Shown one piece after another: positions 48,843-58,128 of a stretch of 64,000 nucleotides of DNA. The stretch covers positions 62,001-126,000 of the forward strand of contig NZ_JADJNP010000004.1 of the NCBI RefSeq assembly GCF_016714275.1, read 5' to 3'. The stretch is from Tessaracoccus sp. (GTDB lineage Bacteria; Actinomycetota; Actinomycetes; Propionibacteriales; Propionibacteriaceae). The translations under genes were made by a program, and so were the position numbers. Position 1 is the first letter of the stretch, and each line of letters opens with the position of its first letter. The notes under the pieces are model-generated. The model ran no database searches and was not told the origin of the DNA. It worked only from the letters and a program-made list of their open reading frames with translations.

Positions 48843-51311
48843 ATGGCTTTTCGTGAACTCTCCTCCGGCTGGAAGCTGCTCCATATCGGCGGGGACATCC
48901 CCGCCGCGTACGCCGCCGTCGGGGGGCGGGACATCCCCGCGACCGTGCCCGGCGTCGTCCACACCGACCTGCTCGACGCGGGGCTGATCCCGGACCCGTA
49001 CGTCGACGACAACGAGTCCGCGCTGGCCTGGATCGGGTACTGCGACTGGGGCTACGAGACCACCTTCACGCACGTCCCTGACGGTGAGGAACGCCACGAC
49101 CTGGTGGCCGACGGGCTCGACACCATCGCCACCGTGCTGCTCAACGGCGTCGAGGTCGCGCGGACGCGGAACCAGCATCGCAGCTACCGCTGGCGCGTCG
49201 ACCACCTCCTGTGCGAGGGCGAGAACACGCTCCGCGTCGAGTTCGCCTCGCCCGTCCACTACGCCCGCGAGCGCGAGGAGGCGCTCGGCGCGCGTCCGTG
49301 CTCGTACGAGTACCCCTACAACACGATCCGCAAGACCGCCTGCAACTTCGGCTGGGACTGGGGGCCGGCGGTGGTCACCTCCGGCATCTGGAGGCGCATC
49401 GGCATCGAGAGCTGGTCCGGCGTGCGGATCGCGTCGGTGCGGCCCGTCGTCGGCATCGACGGCGACGCGCGCAGGGTAGATGTGCACGTCGAGCTCGAGT
49501 GGGGCGATGACCCGTCGCTGATCGTCGATGTCGACGCGGCCGTGGCGGGCGCCTCCGCGCGTGCGACGCTGTCCCCGGCGAGCGGTGCGTCGGCGGTGCT
49601 GCCGCTCCGCGCGGTCGACGCGGATCTCTGGTACCCCCGCGGCCACGGCGAACAGCCCCGCTATGAGCTGTCCGTCACCGCGGGGAGCGTCGACGCATGG
49701 AGCAGGAAGATCGGGTTCCGCACCGTCGCCATCAACACCGACGCGGACCGCAACGGCACCGCGTTCGTCATCCTCGTCAACGGCGAGCCGATCTACATCC
49801 GTGGCGCCAACTGGATCCCCGAGGACACATTCTTCCCGCGTATCACGCGCTCCCGCCTCGCGGAGCGGTTCGCCGACGCCGTCGAGGCCAACATGAACCT
49901 GCTCCGCGTGTGGGGCGGTGGCCTCTACGAGTCCGACGACTTCTACGACCTGGCCGACGAGCTGGGCATCCTGGTGTGGCAGGACTTCCTGCTCGCCTGC
50001 GCCGCCTACGCGGAGGACGCTGAGCTATGGGACGAGTTCGAAGCCGAGGCGCGCGAGAACGTCACCCGCCTGTCGACGCATCCCAGCCTCATCATCTGGA
50101 ACGGCAACAACGAGAACTTCATGGGCTTCGCCAGTTGGGGCTGGCGGCCGCAGCTGAACGGCCTCACGTGGGGCGACGGGTACTACCAGGAGCTGTTCCC
50201 GCGCGTCGTCGCCGAGCTCGCTCCGACGACGCCCTACTCCCCGGGCAGCCCGTACAGCTTCAGCCCTTACTTCGACCCGAACGCGGCCGCGCACGGCACC
50301 ATGCACATCTGGGACGTGTGGGGCAGCCTGGACTACAGCGCCTACCGCAACCACACGCCGCGATTCGTCTCCGAGTTCGGGTTCCAGGGCGCGCCCGCGT
50401 GGTCGACGCTGTTCTCAGTGGTACACGACGAGCCGGCCGATCCGTACGGCCCCACGATGCTCGTCCACCAGAAGGCCCCGGAGGGCAACCTCAAGCTGGA
50501 GCGTGGCTTTGGAGAACACATCGCGAAGCCGGGGTCGATCGAGGACTGGCACTGGGCGACCCAGCTGAACCAGGCGCGCGCCGTCCGGTTCGGCCTTGAG
50601 CACTTCCGCTCGTTGCACCCGCTGAACCAGGGCGCGGTCGTGTGGCAGCTCAACGACTGCTGGCCCGTCATCTCGTGGGCCGCCGTCGATAGCCACGGCC
50701 ACCGCAAACCGCTGTGGTACGCACTGCGTGATGCCTACGCGGAGCGGCTGGCCACCATTCAGCCGCGCGATGGCGTCCCCGCGCTTGTCCTGCACAACGA
50801 CACCGACGACGAATGGACCGCCGGCGCGCACGCCCGCGTCCTGACCTTCGACGGGCGCGAGGTGGCGGGAACTTCCCTGAACCTCAGCGTCGCGGCCCGG
50901 TCGTCGTCGACCTTCGCGCTCGACGTCCCCGCGCTCGACGTCTGCGCGCTGGGTGATTTCGACGCGGGTTTCCAGCTCATCGTCGTCGACCTGTCGACGG
51001 GGGAGCGGGCCTTGTGGTACTTCTCGGAGGACCTCTGGCTGGTCCTCGACCCGGCCGCGGCGGTCGCCACGGCGGAGGTGGTCGACGGCGGCTACCTGGT
51101 GACCGTGTCGGCGGCGACGCTCGCGAAGGACGTCACGCTGCTGGTCGACAAGGTGCACCCCGACGCGAAGGTCGATCGCGGCCTCGTGACCCTGCTCCCC
51201 GGTGAGACGGCCGAGTTCCGCGTCACTGCGCCCGAGGGCCTCGACCCCGCACTGTTCGCTTCGTCGGACGTCGTCCGGAGCGCGAACGACCTGGTTCCCA
51301 CCGTTCCTTGA
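48843..51311 (+). CDS. Beta-mannosidase, GH2 family
   Basis: An 822-residue GH2 enzyme with N-terminal sugar-binding and immunoglobulin-like domains, then a TIM barrel with IIWNGNNENFMGF (acid/base Glu in NNE) and FVSEFGFQG (nucleophile Glu). It cleaves terminal beta-mannose from glycans. No signal peptide is evident, so the enzyme is cytoplasmic and acts on imported oligosaccharides. ATG 48843 is chosen although no strong ribosome site is seen. The TGA stop is inside the repeat CCTTGAGCC. It converges on a sugar ABC transporter operon that may supply its substrate. Confidence 0.92.
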   Translation: MAFRELSSGWKLLHIGGDIPAAYAAVGGRDIPATVPGVVHTDLLDAGLIPDPYVDDNESALAWIGYCDWGYETTFTHVPDGEERHDLVADGLDTIATVLLNGVEVARTRNQHRSYRWRVDHLLCEGENTLRVEFASPVHYAREREEALGARPCSYEYPYNTIRKTACNFGWDWGPAVVTSGIWRRIGIESWSGVRIASVRPVVGIDGDARRVDVHVELEWGDDPSLIVDVDAAVAGASARATLSPASGASAVLPLRAVDADLWYPRGHGEQPRYELSVTAGSVDAWSRKIGFRTVAINTDADRNGTAFVILVNGEPIYIRGANWIPEDTFFPRITRSRLAERFADAVEANMNLLRVWGGGLYESDDFYDLADELGILVWQDFLLACAAYAEDAELWDEFEAEARENVTRLSTHPSLIIWNGNNENFMGFASWGWRPQLNGLTWGDGYYQELFPRVVAELAPTTPYSPGSPYSFSPYFDPNAAAHGTMHIWDVWGSLDYSAYRNHTPRFVSEFGFQGAPAWSTLFSVVHDEPADPYGPTMLVHQKAPEGNLKLERGFGEHIAKPGSIEDWHWATQLNQARAVRFGLEHFRSLHPLNQGAVVWQLNDCWPVISWAAVDSHGHRKPLWYALRDAYAERLATIQPRDGVPALVLHNDTDDEWTAGAHARVLTFDGREVAGTSLNLSVAARSSSTFALDVPALDVCALGDFDAGFQLIVVDLSTGERALWYFSEDLWLVLDPAAAVATAEVVDGGYLVTVSAATLAKDVTLLVDKVHPDAKVDRGLVTLLPGETAEFRVTAPEGLDPALFASSDVVRSANDLVPTVP

Positions 51312-51356
51312 GCCGGGCGGCGGCTCCTTCGTCGCCGTTGCCCGGCTCAAGGAACG
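51303..51356. repeat. REP-like 16-bp inverted repeat with loop
   Basis: GTTCCTTGAGCCGGGC (51303-51318) pairs perfectly with 51340-51355. The part 51322-51356 is found inverted at 20889 and direct at 22124. The mannosidase stop codon is within the left arm. Confidence 0.92.
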
Positions 51357-51358
51357 AT

Positions 51359-51390
51359 AAGGGGCCGCGGACTGATGTCCGCGGCCCCTT
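51359..51390. terminator. Bidirectional terminator between convergent genes
   Basis: AAGGGGCCGCGGAC (51359-51372) pairs with GTCCGCGGCCCCTT (51377-51390) over a TGAT loop. It lies between the mannosidase gene and the sugar-binding protein gene, with A's on one side and T's on the other. Confidence 0.85.
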
Positions 51391-51412
51391 GCTTGGTGCC
51401 GTTGGGCGCCGA

Positions 51413-53176
51413 TCAGCCGTTGCTTGCCTCGTCGGCCGCCTTCAGGATCTCCAGGTACTGGTCGAGGCCGGCACCCTTCAAGGAGTTGACGTAGGCATCC
51501 CAGTCGCCGTCGGCGTTCGGGTCGGCGTTGCCGAGCGCGAAGTTGGTCTGACCCTGCTTCCGCGCGTTGCCGATGTTCACACGCAACTCGCCGATTTGCG
51601 CGGCTTGTTCGGCCGTGAAGAAGGGATCCATGAAGTACTCCTCGACCGGCGAGGCGAACGGCTCGTAGATGCGACCTGCGCGGTACAGCGAGGGCTCGAT
51701 CGAGGAGCTCTCGTCGGTGAACTCGCCGTGGCGCACGTCCATGACCTGGTTGTACGGACCCATCTCCCACCATCCGTCGTTGTCCGCGCCGGACTTGAGC
51801 CTCTTGTAGACCGCCTGGCGGCCGTCGATGCCGAGCTCGCCCTCCGTGGCCCAGGTCCAGAGCTCGTCCTGCTTGGCACCGAGGCGCATGTTGAGCGTGC
51901 CTATGAGGCCGGTTTGGTAGTCCGCCCAGCGGATGAGCTCCTCGGGGTTCCGGGTGGAGCTGGTCAGGATCAGACCGACGGCGTTGCCCGGGGTGTGATC
52001 CCAGCTGACGTACGCGTTGCCGTCCGGGCCGGTCACTGGCGGGAGCGGCTCGAACTCCGTCCAGCGGGCGCCGGGCTCGTAGATGATGTCGGTGAAGGTG
52101 CCCTGCGAGCCGCCGGGAAGGATCGCGGCCGTCGGGGCGCCCGGGGCCATGCCCACGCGCTTGAGCTGATCGGCGTTCTGAGAGAAGCCGTTCTTGTCGA
52201 TCAGCCCCTCCTTCACGAACCGATTGGCCACCTTCAGCGTCTCCCGGTATCCGTCCTCGATGGCGGTGTACGAGATGGCTCCGTCCTTGCGACGCAGGAA
52301 GTCGGTGCCGATGTTGAGGTGTGCGGCCGAGAGGAGACCCAGCGGCGGGTAGTCGATGTAGCCGCTCATCGGCGTGACGCCGGCCGCCTTCAGCTCCCTC
52401 ATCATGGCCTCTAGGTCGTCGAGCGTCTTGACGCTCTCGAGCTTGATGCCGGTCTTCTCGAGCGTCGGTCCGTGGATCCAGGTGCGCTGCTCCGCCGACT
52501 TGCAGTGGTAGCACTGGTTGACCGCCGGGAACATGTACATCTTGCCGTCAGGGGCCGTCATGACCTTGCGCAGGTCCGGGTACTGCGAGAACAGGTTCAT
52601 CAGTTCCGGTGCGTAGGTGTCGACGAGCTCATCCAGAGGCATGAACATGCCCTGCGAGCCGTACGCCCAGATCTGCGAGCGGGAGAAGCCGCCCATCCAG
52701 AGGGGGCCGAGCATGAAGGCGTCGGGCAGGTCGCCGGACGACATCATCGCGTTGATCTTCGGTGCGCCGTCGTCGCCGGCCGGCACGATCTCGTACTTCA
52801 CCTTGACGCCGGTGACCTCTTCGAGGTGCTTCGAGAAGGTGTTGTCGCCGTCGACGTTCTGGTTCGGGAAGCTGCGGGTGACGATGCGGTACTCGGTGGA
52901 GCCGTCGCCGAACTTCTCGAACTGACGGGCGAGGGGTCCGACGTAGCCATCGGGGTAGAGGACGCCCTCGACCTCGGGGCCGAGTTGGATCTTCAACTGG
53001 GCGGAGCCGGGCACGTACTCGCCGGGGGCAGGGGCACCCGAGGTGCCGCCGCCCGGGCCGGGGGTAGGGGTGTTGCCGCCACAGGCGCTGAGCCCGGCGA
53101 CGCCTGCGACGGCTACGCCGCCGAGGAGGAAGGAGCGGCGGCCGACTCTGGTCTGCGCCAGGGGATTGTTGAACAC
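51413..53176 (-). CDS. Sugar ABC transporter substrate-binding lipoprotein
   Basis: A 587-residue binding protein with a twin-arginine-like, lipoprotein signal (RRSFLLGGVAVAGVAGLSAC, lipobox LSAC), a Gly/Pro linker and a long type-1 ABC sugar-binding fold of the LplA size class. It binds a carbohydrate, probably an oligosaccharide. It is last of three genes, with two permease genes upstream and no ATPase gene in the cluster. Relatives of this class often use a shared ATPase (MsmX-like) encoded elsewhere. The mannosidase and fucosidase genes beside it suggest a host or plant glycan substrate. Confidence 0.9.
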   Translation of the reverse strand: MFNNPLAQTRVGRRSFLLGGVAVAGVAGLSACGGNTPTPGPGGGTSGAPAPGEYVPGSAQLKIQLGPEVEGVLYPDGYVGPLARQFEKFGDGSTEYRIVTRSFPNQNVDGDNTFSKHLEEVTGVKVKYEIVPAGDDGAPKINAMMSSGDLPDAFMLGPLWMGGFSRSQIWAYGSQGMFMPLDELVDTYAPELMNLFSQYPDLRKVMTAPDGKMYMFPAVNQCYHCKSAEQRTWIHGPTLEKTGIKLESVKTLDDLEAMMRELKAAGVTPMSGYIDYPPLGLLSAAHLNIGTDFLRRKDGAISYTAIEDGYRETLKVANRFVKEGLIDKNGFSQNADQLKRVGMAPGAPTAAILPGGSQGTFTDIIYEPGARWTEFEPLPPVTGPDGNAYVSWDHTPGNAVGLILTSSTRNPEELIRWADYQTGLIGTLNMRLGAKQDELWTWATEGELGIDGRQAVYKRLKSGADNDGWWEMGPYNQVMDVRHGEFTDESSSIEPSLYRAGRIYEPFASPVEEYFMDPFFTAEQAAQIGELRVNIGNARKQGQTNFALGNADPNADGDWDAYVNSLKGAGLDQYLEILKAADEASNG

Positions 53177-53217
53177 GATGGGTTCCTTTCAGTGGTTGTG
53201 GCGGAGGTGCCTGAGTC

Positions 53218-54177
53218 TCAGAAGAGGCCGCTCTTGGTGGTGCGGTTCGCGAACCAGTTGACGATGAGCAGGAGGACCAGGCCGACGACGCTCTTGAAGA
53301 GGCCGATGGCCGTCGCGTAACTGAACTGCGGGATGGGCGATTTCAGGCCTACCTCGTAGACGTAGGTGTCGATGACCTGGGAGACGGTCAGGTTCAGCGG
53401 ATTCTGGAGGAGGAGGACCTTCTCGAAGCCCGTGCTCAGGATGCTGCCGACGCTCAGGATCAGAAGGATGACGGCGATCGGCATGATCGAAGGAAGGTCG
53501 ATGTGGACGATGCGCTTGAACAGCGACGCGCCGTCGACCTTCGCGGCCTCGTGGAACTCCGGCGGGACGGAGCTCAGCGCCGCCAGGTACAAGATCGCGG
53601 AGAAACCCGCCGTCTGCCAGATGCCGGACCAGACATAGATGTGCCGGAACCAGCCCGGATCGGTGAGGAAGTTCGGCGGGTCGATGCCCATGGCCTTGAG
53701 GACGTTGATGACGATGCCCATCTGCGGGTCGAGCATCATGAACACGATGCCGACGACGACCACCACGGAGAGGAAGTTGGGAGCGTAGGTGATCAGCTGC
53801 ACCGACCGGCTGAGGTACTTCTGGCGCAGCGCGTTCAGAGCCAGCGCCAGGATGATCGGGACGGGGAACCCGGCGATCATCTCGTAGAGGGCCAGCGCGA
53901 TGGTGTTCCACATCAGCGGCCAGAAGTTGTTCGCCGAGAAGAAGCGTTCGAACTGGGCGAACCCGATCCACGGGCTGCCCGTGATGCCCTGGACGGGAGA
54001 GAACTCCTTGAAGGCAATCTGCAGGCCGTACATGGGCAGGTAGGCGAACAGGATGAGCCAGACGAGGCTGGGGATTAGCAGTGCGTACAGCTGCCAGGAC
54101 CTGAGGATCCGACGATACATCGGTACCTCGGGGTTCGGGGTTGCGCCGCCGAGGGCCGCGAGGGTCTTCTTCTTCAT
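53218..54177 (-). CDS. Sugar ABC transporter permease (LplB/YteP-like)
   Basis: A 319-residue permease with six membrane helices and the EAA loop (EFHEAAKVDGASLFKRIVHI) that docks the ATPase. Three closely spaced ATGs (54186, 54183, 54177) exist; 54177 gives the best spacing from AAGGG, and 54186 overlaps the upstream stop as ATGA. It follows the second permease gene and precedes the binding protein gene. Confidence 0.88.
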   Translation of the reverse strand: MKKKTLAALGGATPNPEVPMYRRILRSWQLYALLIPSLVWLILFAYLPMYGLQIAFKEFSPVQGITGSPWIGFAQFERFFSANNFWPLMWNTIALALYEMIAGFPVPIILALALNALRQKYLSRSVQLITYAPNFLSVVVVVGIVFMMLDPQMGIVINVLKAMGIDPPNFLTDPGWFRHIYVWSGIWQTAGFSAILYLAALSSVPPEFHEAAKVDGASLFKRIVHIDLPSIMPIAVILLILSVGSILSTGFEKVLLLQNPLNLTVSQVIDTYVYEVGLKSPIPQFSYATAIGLFKSVVGLVLLLIVNWFANRTTKSGLF

Positions 54178-54182
54178 GGACA

Positions 54183-55145
54183 TCATCCCTTCACCGAGCC
54201 GATCATCATTCCCTTGACGAAGTGCTTCTGAACAAATGGGTAGGCGATCAACGGCGGGATGGAGGCGATCACGATGAGCGCGTACTTGAGCTTGCCTGCC
54301 AGCTCCTGCATCTCGGCGATGCGGGTGGGGTCGACGCCGGCCATGCGGGCAGGGTCGAACGTGTTGGTCACCAGGATGTTGCGCATCGCGAGCTGCAGGG
54401 GATAGAGGTTCTCGTCGGTCAGGTAGATCAGGCCGTTGAACCACGAGTTCCAGGTGCCAACGCCGTAGAGCAGCATGTTGACGGCGATGATGGGGACGGA
54501 CAGCGGCAGGGCGATCCTGAAGAAGAACGTGAAGTCGCGGGCGCCATCCATCCGAGCACTCTCGAGAAGCTCGTGGGGGATGGTCTGAGCGAAGAACGTG
54601 CGCGTGATGATCAGCTGCCACACGCTCACCACGCCGGGCAGGATCATGGCCCAGACGGTGTTGAGCAGGCCGAGGTCGCGCACGACCAGGTAGGTCGGAA
54701 TCATGCCGCCGCTGAACAGCATCGTCACCATGAACAGGAAGGTGAACAGGTTGCGTCCGGGCATGTCCTTGCGCGACAGCGCATAGCCGCCCGCCATCGT
54801 GGCGAACGTGCCGATGAGGATCACCATCAGGGAATAGAACAGCGAGTTCAGGATGCTTCGGAACAGCAACGGTGAGTTGAAGACGGCGTCGTAGGCGTTC
54901 GTGGAGAAGCCGACGGGCCAGAGCCACACCTCTCCGGAGTTGACCGCCGCCACGGAGGACACGGAGGCGCTCGCCACGTAGATCAGCGGATAGATGATGG
55001 TTAGCGAGAACAGCCCGAGGATGACGACGAGCAAGGCGTTGAGGCTCCGGTCGCCCGCCGGCTCCTTCAACTCGCGTATGCGTGCTTCTTTGCTTGAGGC
55101 CACTACGACACTCTCCTCTCCCGACGGCAGCACTGCCGTACTCAC
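54183..55145 (-). CDS. Carbohydrate ABC transporter permease (LplC/YtcP-like)
   Basis: A 320-residue permease with six helices and the EAA motif (ELLESARMDGARDFTFFFRI). It is the first gene of the transporter operon. The GTG at 55145 has no clear ribosome site. GTG 55103, nine bases after AGGAG, is a good alternative giving 306 residues. The unusually large gap to the divergent fucosidase gene (55146-55386) probably holds both promoters, but I could not pin down an operator there. Confidence 0.88.
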   Translation of the reverse strand: MSTAVLPSGEESVVVASSKEARIRELKEPAGDRSLNALLVVILGLFSLTIIYPLIYVASASVSSVAAVNSGEVWLWPVGFSTNAYDAVFNSPLLFRSILNSLFYSLMVILIGTFATMAGGYALSRKDMPGRNLFTFLFMVTMLFSGGMIPTYLVVRDLGLLNTVWAMILPGVVSVWQLIITRTFFAQTIPHELLESARMDGARDFTFFFRIALPLSVPIIAVNMLLYGVGTWNSWFNGLIYLTDENLYPLQLAMRNILVTNTFDPARMAGVDPTRIAEMQELAGKLKYALIVIASIPPLIAYPFVQKHFVKGMMIGSVKG

Positions 55146-55386
55146 AATGACGGGATGCGTCGCGGAGCAGGTCGTCCCCCGCTGTCCCGCGTTGAGCCTG
55201 ACACAGGCTCCCAGGTCTTGGCAAGCATCGCAGCTTAATCGTTACGTATGCGCACGAGAAATGCGCGGTCTGGTTGAGGTTGCGGGGAACGCTCAGCGGC
55301 GCTGAGCCCTGTGATGATGGGCCCGCAGCCGGTCCGGTAGAGTGCCGGCCGAACGCCGCCCGGCGATTGAGAGAGGACCTTGGCGC

Positions 55387-57996
55387 ATGCAAGAACTGGA
55401 TTCCCCGGCGGTCGGTGGGCTGGTCGCCCTCGACGTGAGGTTCGGCGGATCGCTCGTCGGCACGACCGCCTACACCACGACCGAGGGCGAGGTCATGCAC
55501 GGTTCGCTGCGCCGCCTCGACGGTGCCGAGGATCAACGCCCTGGCAGGGGCGTGGCCTTCGCCGGCGGTACCCAGGGGCTGCGGTTCGACGCCGCGGGCC
55601 TCACCATCGCCGATGCCGACGGTCTCGTGGCGGCGAGCTTCGTCGCCGAGGTCGTCTTCACCGCCGACGGCGCGACCGCGGCCGGCACGTCCTACCTCCT
55701 CGCCACCCGCCACGTAGCGGCCGGGTTCTGCGACGGCGAGCTGGTCGTCGGGTTCAGGAGCCTCGCCGACGGCGCCTGGAGCGACTGCGCCTCCGTGCCC
55801 CTCCCTGCGCCCGGCGAGGAGCACATCTTCTCCCTGCACCAGATCCTCACGCACGACGGCCTTGTCGTTCTTGAGTCCGAGCTGGACGGTGAGCTGCTCC
55901 CCTACGTGAAGGCGACCGCCGAGCAGCGCATCGGTGCGGACGCAGGTGTGACGGTCGCGTTCGCCAACGATGTCCACTACGGCGATCCCGAGGACGGCTT
56001 CGTCGGCGAGATCGCCGCCGTCCGCGTCGCGGGTTCCGACGGCGCGTGGGGCGGCGCCGATTTCCTCATTCAGCGTGCCGCCGCCGCAGCCCAGGCGGCC
56101 GCGTCCTTCGCGGGCACGCGCGAAGAGACCTACGCCGCGCTCGAAGGGCTCACGCCCGGCAACTACCAGGACGTCTCCCCTGAGGACTCGGACTCCGAGA
56201 TCATCGCGAAGGCGGCGATGGTCCGGCCGACGCTTCGCCAGGCGGATTTTCAGCAGGAGCTGATGACCGCGTTCGTCCACTTCGGGCCGAACACGTTCTA
56301 CGGGCAGGAGTGGGGCCACGGCACCGAGGATCCCGCGCGGTTCGACCCGACCGAGGACATCGACCCCGACTCCTGGGTCCGTGAGCTCCGCGACGCCGGG
56401 TTCCGCCTCGCCATCCTCACCCTCAAGCACCACGACGGTTTCGCCCTGTGGCCCTCGAGGTACACCGATCACACCGTCGCCGCCTCGCCCTGGCGTGCGG
56501 GCAAGGGCGACATCGCAGCCGAGTTCGCCGCGGCCGCCCGGCGCTACGGCCTGCGGGTCGGCTTCTACGTGTCGCCCGCGGACTCCGCCGCGGAGATCCG
56601 CGGGGTCTACGGCAACGGGTCCGCCCGGTCTCCGCGCACCATCCCGACGCTGCTCCCCGGCGACGATCGTGAAGGCAAGGACCTGCCCACCTTCACCTAC
56701 GAGGCCACCGACTACGGCCAGTACTTCCTGAACACCCTGTATGAGGTGCTGACGCAGTACGGCGACATCGCGGAGGTCTGGTTCGACGGTGCCGCAGGCA
56801 ACACGGAGTCGGCGGAGACCTTCGACTACGACGCGTACTACGACCTGATCGATCACCTGCAGCCCAACGCGAATGTCGCCGCCGGTGGCCGTGACGTGCG
56901 GTGGGTCGGCAACGAGGCGGGCGTGTCCCGGTGGAACGAGCCGTCGGTCATTCCGATCGCCGACGACGGTCCCGGCGTGATCCGCGAGATTCAGCCCCGG
57001 GGGCCGTTCAACGAGAATCTGGGCTCGGACGCACAGCTTGCCGCGGTGGTGGGCAGTGGCGAGGCGAACAAGCTGCACTGGTGGGTGACCGAGACCGACA
57101 TGCGGATCACCGAGGGCTGGTTCGCGCACCCGGGCGACGTGCCGAAGAGCGGCCCGCGCCTGCTGGAGTTCTTCGAGCAGACCGTGGCGCGGAACTCCGT
57201 GCTGCTGCTCAACGTGCCGCCGACGACCACGGGCCGGTTCGCGCCGGCGTCGGTGGCGTCGCTGCGGGACTTCGCGGCCGAGCGCCGTCGGGCCTTCACG
57301 CTCGACCACGCGCTGGGGGCCCCGGTCACCGTCGGCGGCGAGGTCGTGACGTCGATCACCAACGGCAACCTGCGCGACGGGCATCTTTTCGCCGCGGAGG
57401 ACCGGACGCCAGTCGTGGTCGACCTGGGCGAGGAACGGACCATCGCTCGGATCGGCCTGCGCGAGGAGATCCTGGGCGCCGGTATGACCGTAGCCTCGTT
57501 CAGGGTCGAGGCACTGGTCGCGGAGGAGTGGGTGGAGGTCGCGAGCGCGGGTGTCGTCGGCTCGCAGCGCTTCCTGAAGCTCGCGAACCCGGTGGCCGCG
57601 CGGGTCTGGCGCGTGACCGTGACCGACGCCCGCGGCCCGTATGTCATCGCGGCGCTGAACCTGTGGGAGGAACTCGAGACCGACCCGGGCCGCGCCGTGG
57701 ACGTGTACATCGACAGCTCCGCGCCGGCGGCGGGCGACGGGTCCGAGCAGCGGCCGTTCACGTCCCTGGAGCAGTTCCGCCAGCTGGAGCTCGCGCCGGG
57801 CGCGACGCTCCACTTCCGCGCGGGGCAGGACCATCCGGACGCTGACGCGGTCTTCTGGGGCTACGGCACCGACGACGCGCCGATCCGGGTCGTGCCCTGG
57901 GGCGATGGCCCCGAGCCGACCATCGGCGGCGCGCCGCTCTCCGAGCGGTTCGCCCGGTACGCCGCCCAGGGCTGGATCGTGACCGCCGCTGGGTAG
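55387..57996 (+). CDS. Alpha-L-fucosidase, GH29 family, with N-terminal sialidase-like/LamG domain
   Basis: An 869-residue enzyme. Residues 1-270 form a beta-rich domain like the N-terminal carbohydrate-binding module of sialidases. The GH29 barrel follows (about 275-635), with LTLKHHDGFALWPS and the nucleophile Asp in AEVWFDGAAGN. The C-terminal region contains a discoidin-like domain (about 640-760) and a short pectin-lyase-like tail (PAAGDGSEQRPFTSLEQF). There is no signal peptide. It removes fucose from imported glycans. ATG 55387 follows AGAGAGGA. It is divergent from the ABC transporter genes. Confidence 0.9.
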   Translation: MQELDSPAVGGLVALDVRFGGSLVGTTAYTTTEGEVMHGSLRRLDGAEDQRPGRGVAFAGGTQGLRFDAAGLTIADADGLVAASFVAEVVFTADGATAAGTSYLLATRHVAAGFCDGELVVGFRSLADGAWSDCASVPLPAPGEEHIFSLHQILTHDGLVVLESELDGELLPYVKATAEQRIGADAGVTVAFANDVHYGDPEDGFVGEIAAVRVAGSDGAWGGADFLIQRAAAAAQAAASFAGTREETYAALEGLTPGNYQDVSPEDSDSEIIAKAAMVRPTLRQADFQQELMTAFVHFGPNTFYGQEWGHGTEDPARFDPTEDIDPDSWVRELRDAGFRLAILTLKHHDGFALWPSRYTDHTVAASPWRAGKGDIAAEFAAAARRYGLRVGFYVSPADSAAEIRGVYGNGSARSPRTIPTLLPGDDREGKDLPTFTYEATDYGQYFLNTLYEVLTQYGDIAEVWFDGAAGNTESAETFDYDAYYDLIDHLQPNANVAAGGRDVRWVGNEAGVSRWNEPSVIPIADDGPGVIREIQPRGPFNENLGSDAQLAAVVGSGEANKLHWWVTETDMRITEGWFAHPGDVPKSGPRLLEFFEQTVARNSVLLLNVPPTTTGRFAPASVASLRDFAAERRRAFTLDHALGAPVTVGGEVVTSITNGNLRDGHLFAAEDRTPVVVDLGEERTIARIGLREEILGAGMTVASFRVEALVAEEWVEVASAGVVGSQRFLKLANPVAARVWRVTVTDARGPYVIAALNLWEELETDPGRAVDVYIDSSAPAAGDGSEQRPFTSLEQFRQLELAPGATLHFRAGQDHPDADAVFWGYGTDDAPIRVVPWGDGPEPTIGGAPLSERFARYAAQGWIVTAAG

Positions 57997-58006
57997 CCGC
58001 CGTTCG

Positions 58007-58128
58007 TTGAGCGTGATCCGCTGGTCATTTGTGCGTCTCCGCGTTGCCTGCTGACGATGCCGAGACGCGGTCAATGACCAGCGGATCCTGCTCAAACGAG
58101 AGGGGTGATCGGCGGATCCTGCTCAACG
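58007..58128. repeat. REP-like palindrome between convergent genes
   Basis: GATCCGCTGGTCATT (58015-58029) pairs perfectly with 58073-58087, with TTGAGC at 58007 and GCTCAA at 58090 as outer arms and GCGTCTC/GAGACGC inside. A second GGATCCTGCTCAACGAGCGG copy (58115-58134) contains the stop codon of the permease gene. Confidence 0.9.

Noticed and set aside
53218..58095. A 1,625-codon minus-strand open frame covering the permease gene, the fucosidase antisense strand and beyond
   Set aside because: Only its last 320 codons are a real gene. The rest is Arg/Gly-rich antisense typical of high-GC DNA opposite real coding sequence.
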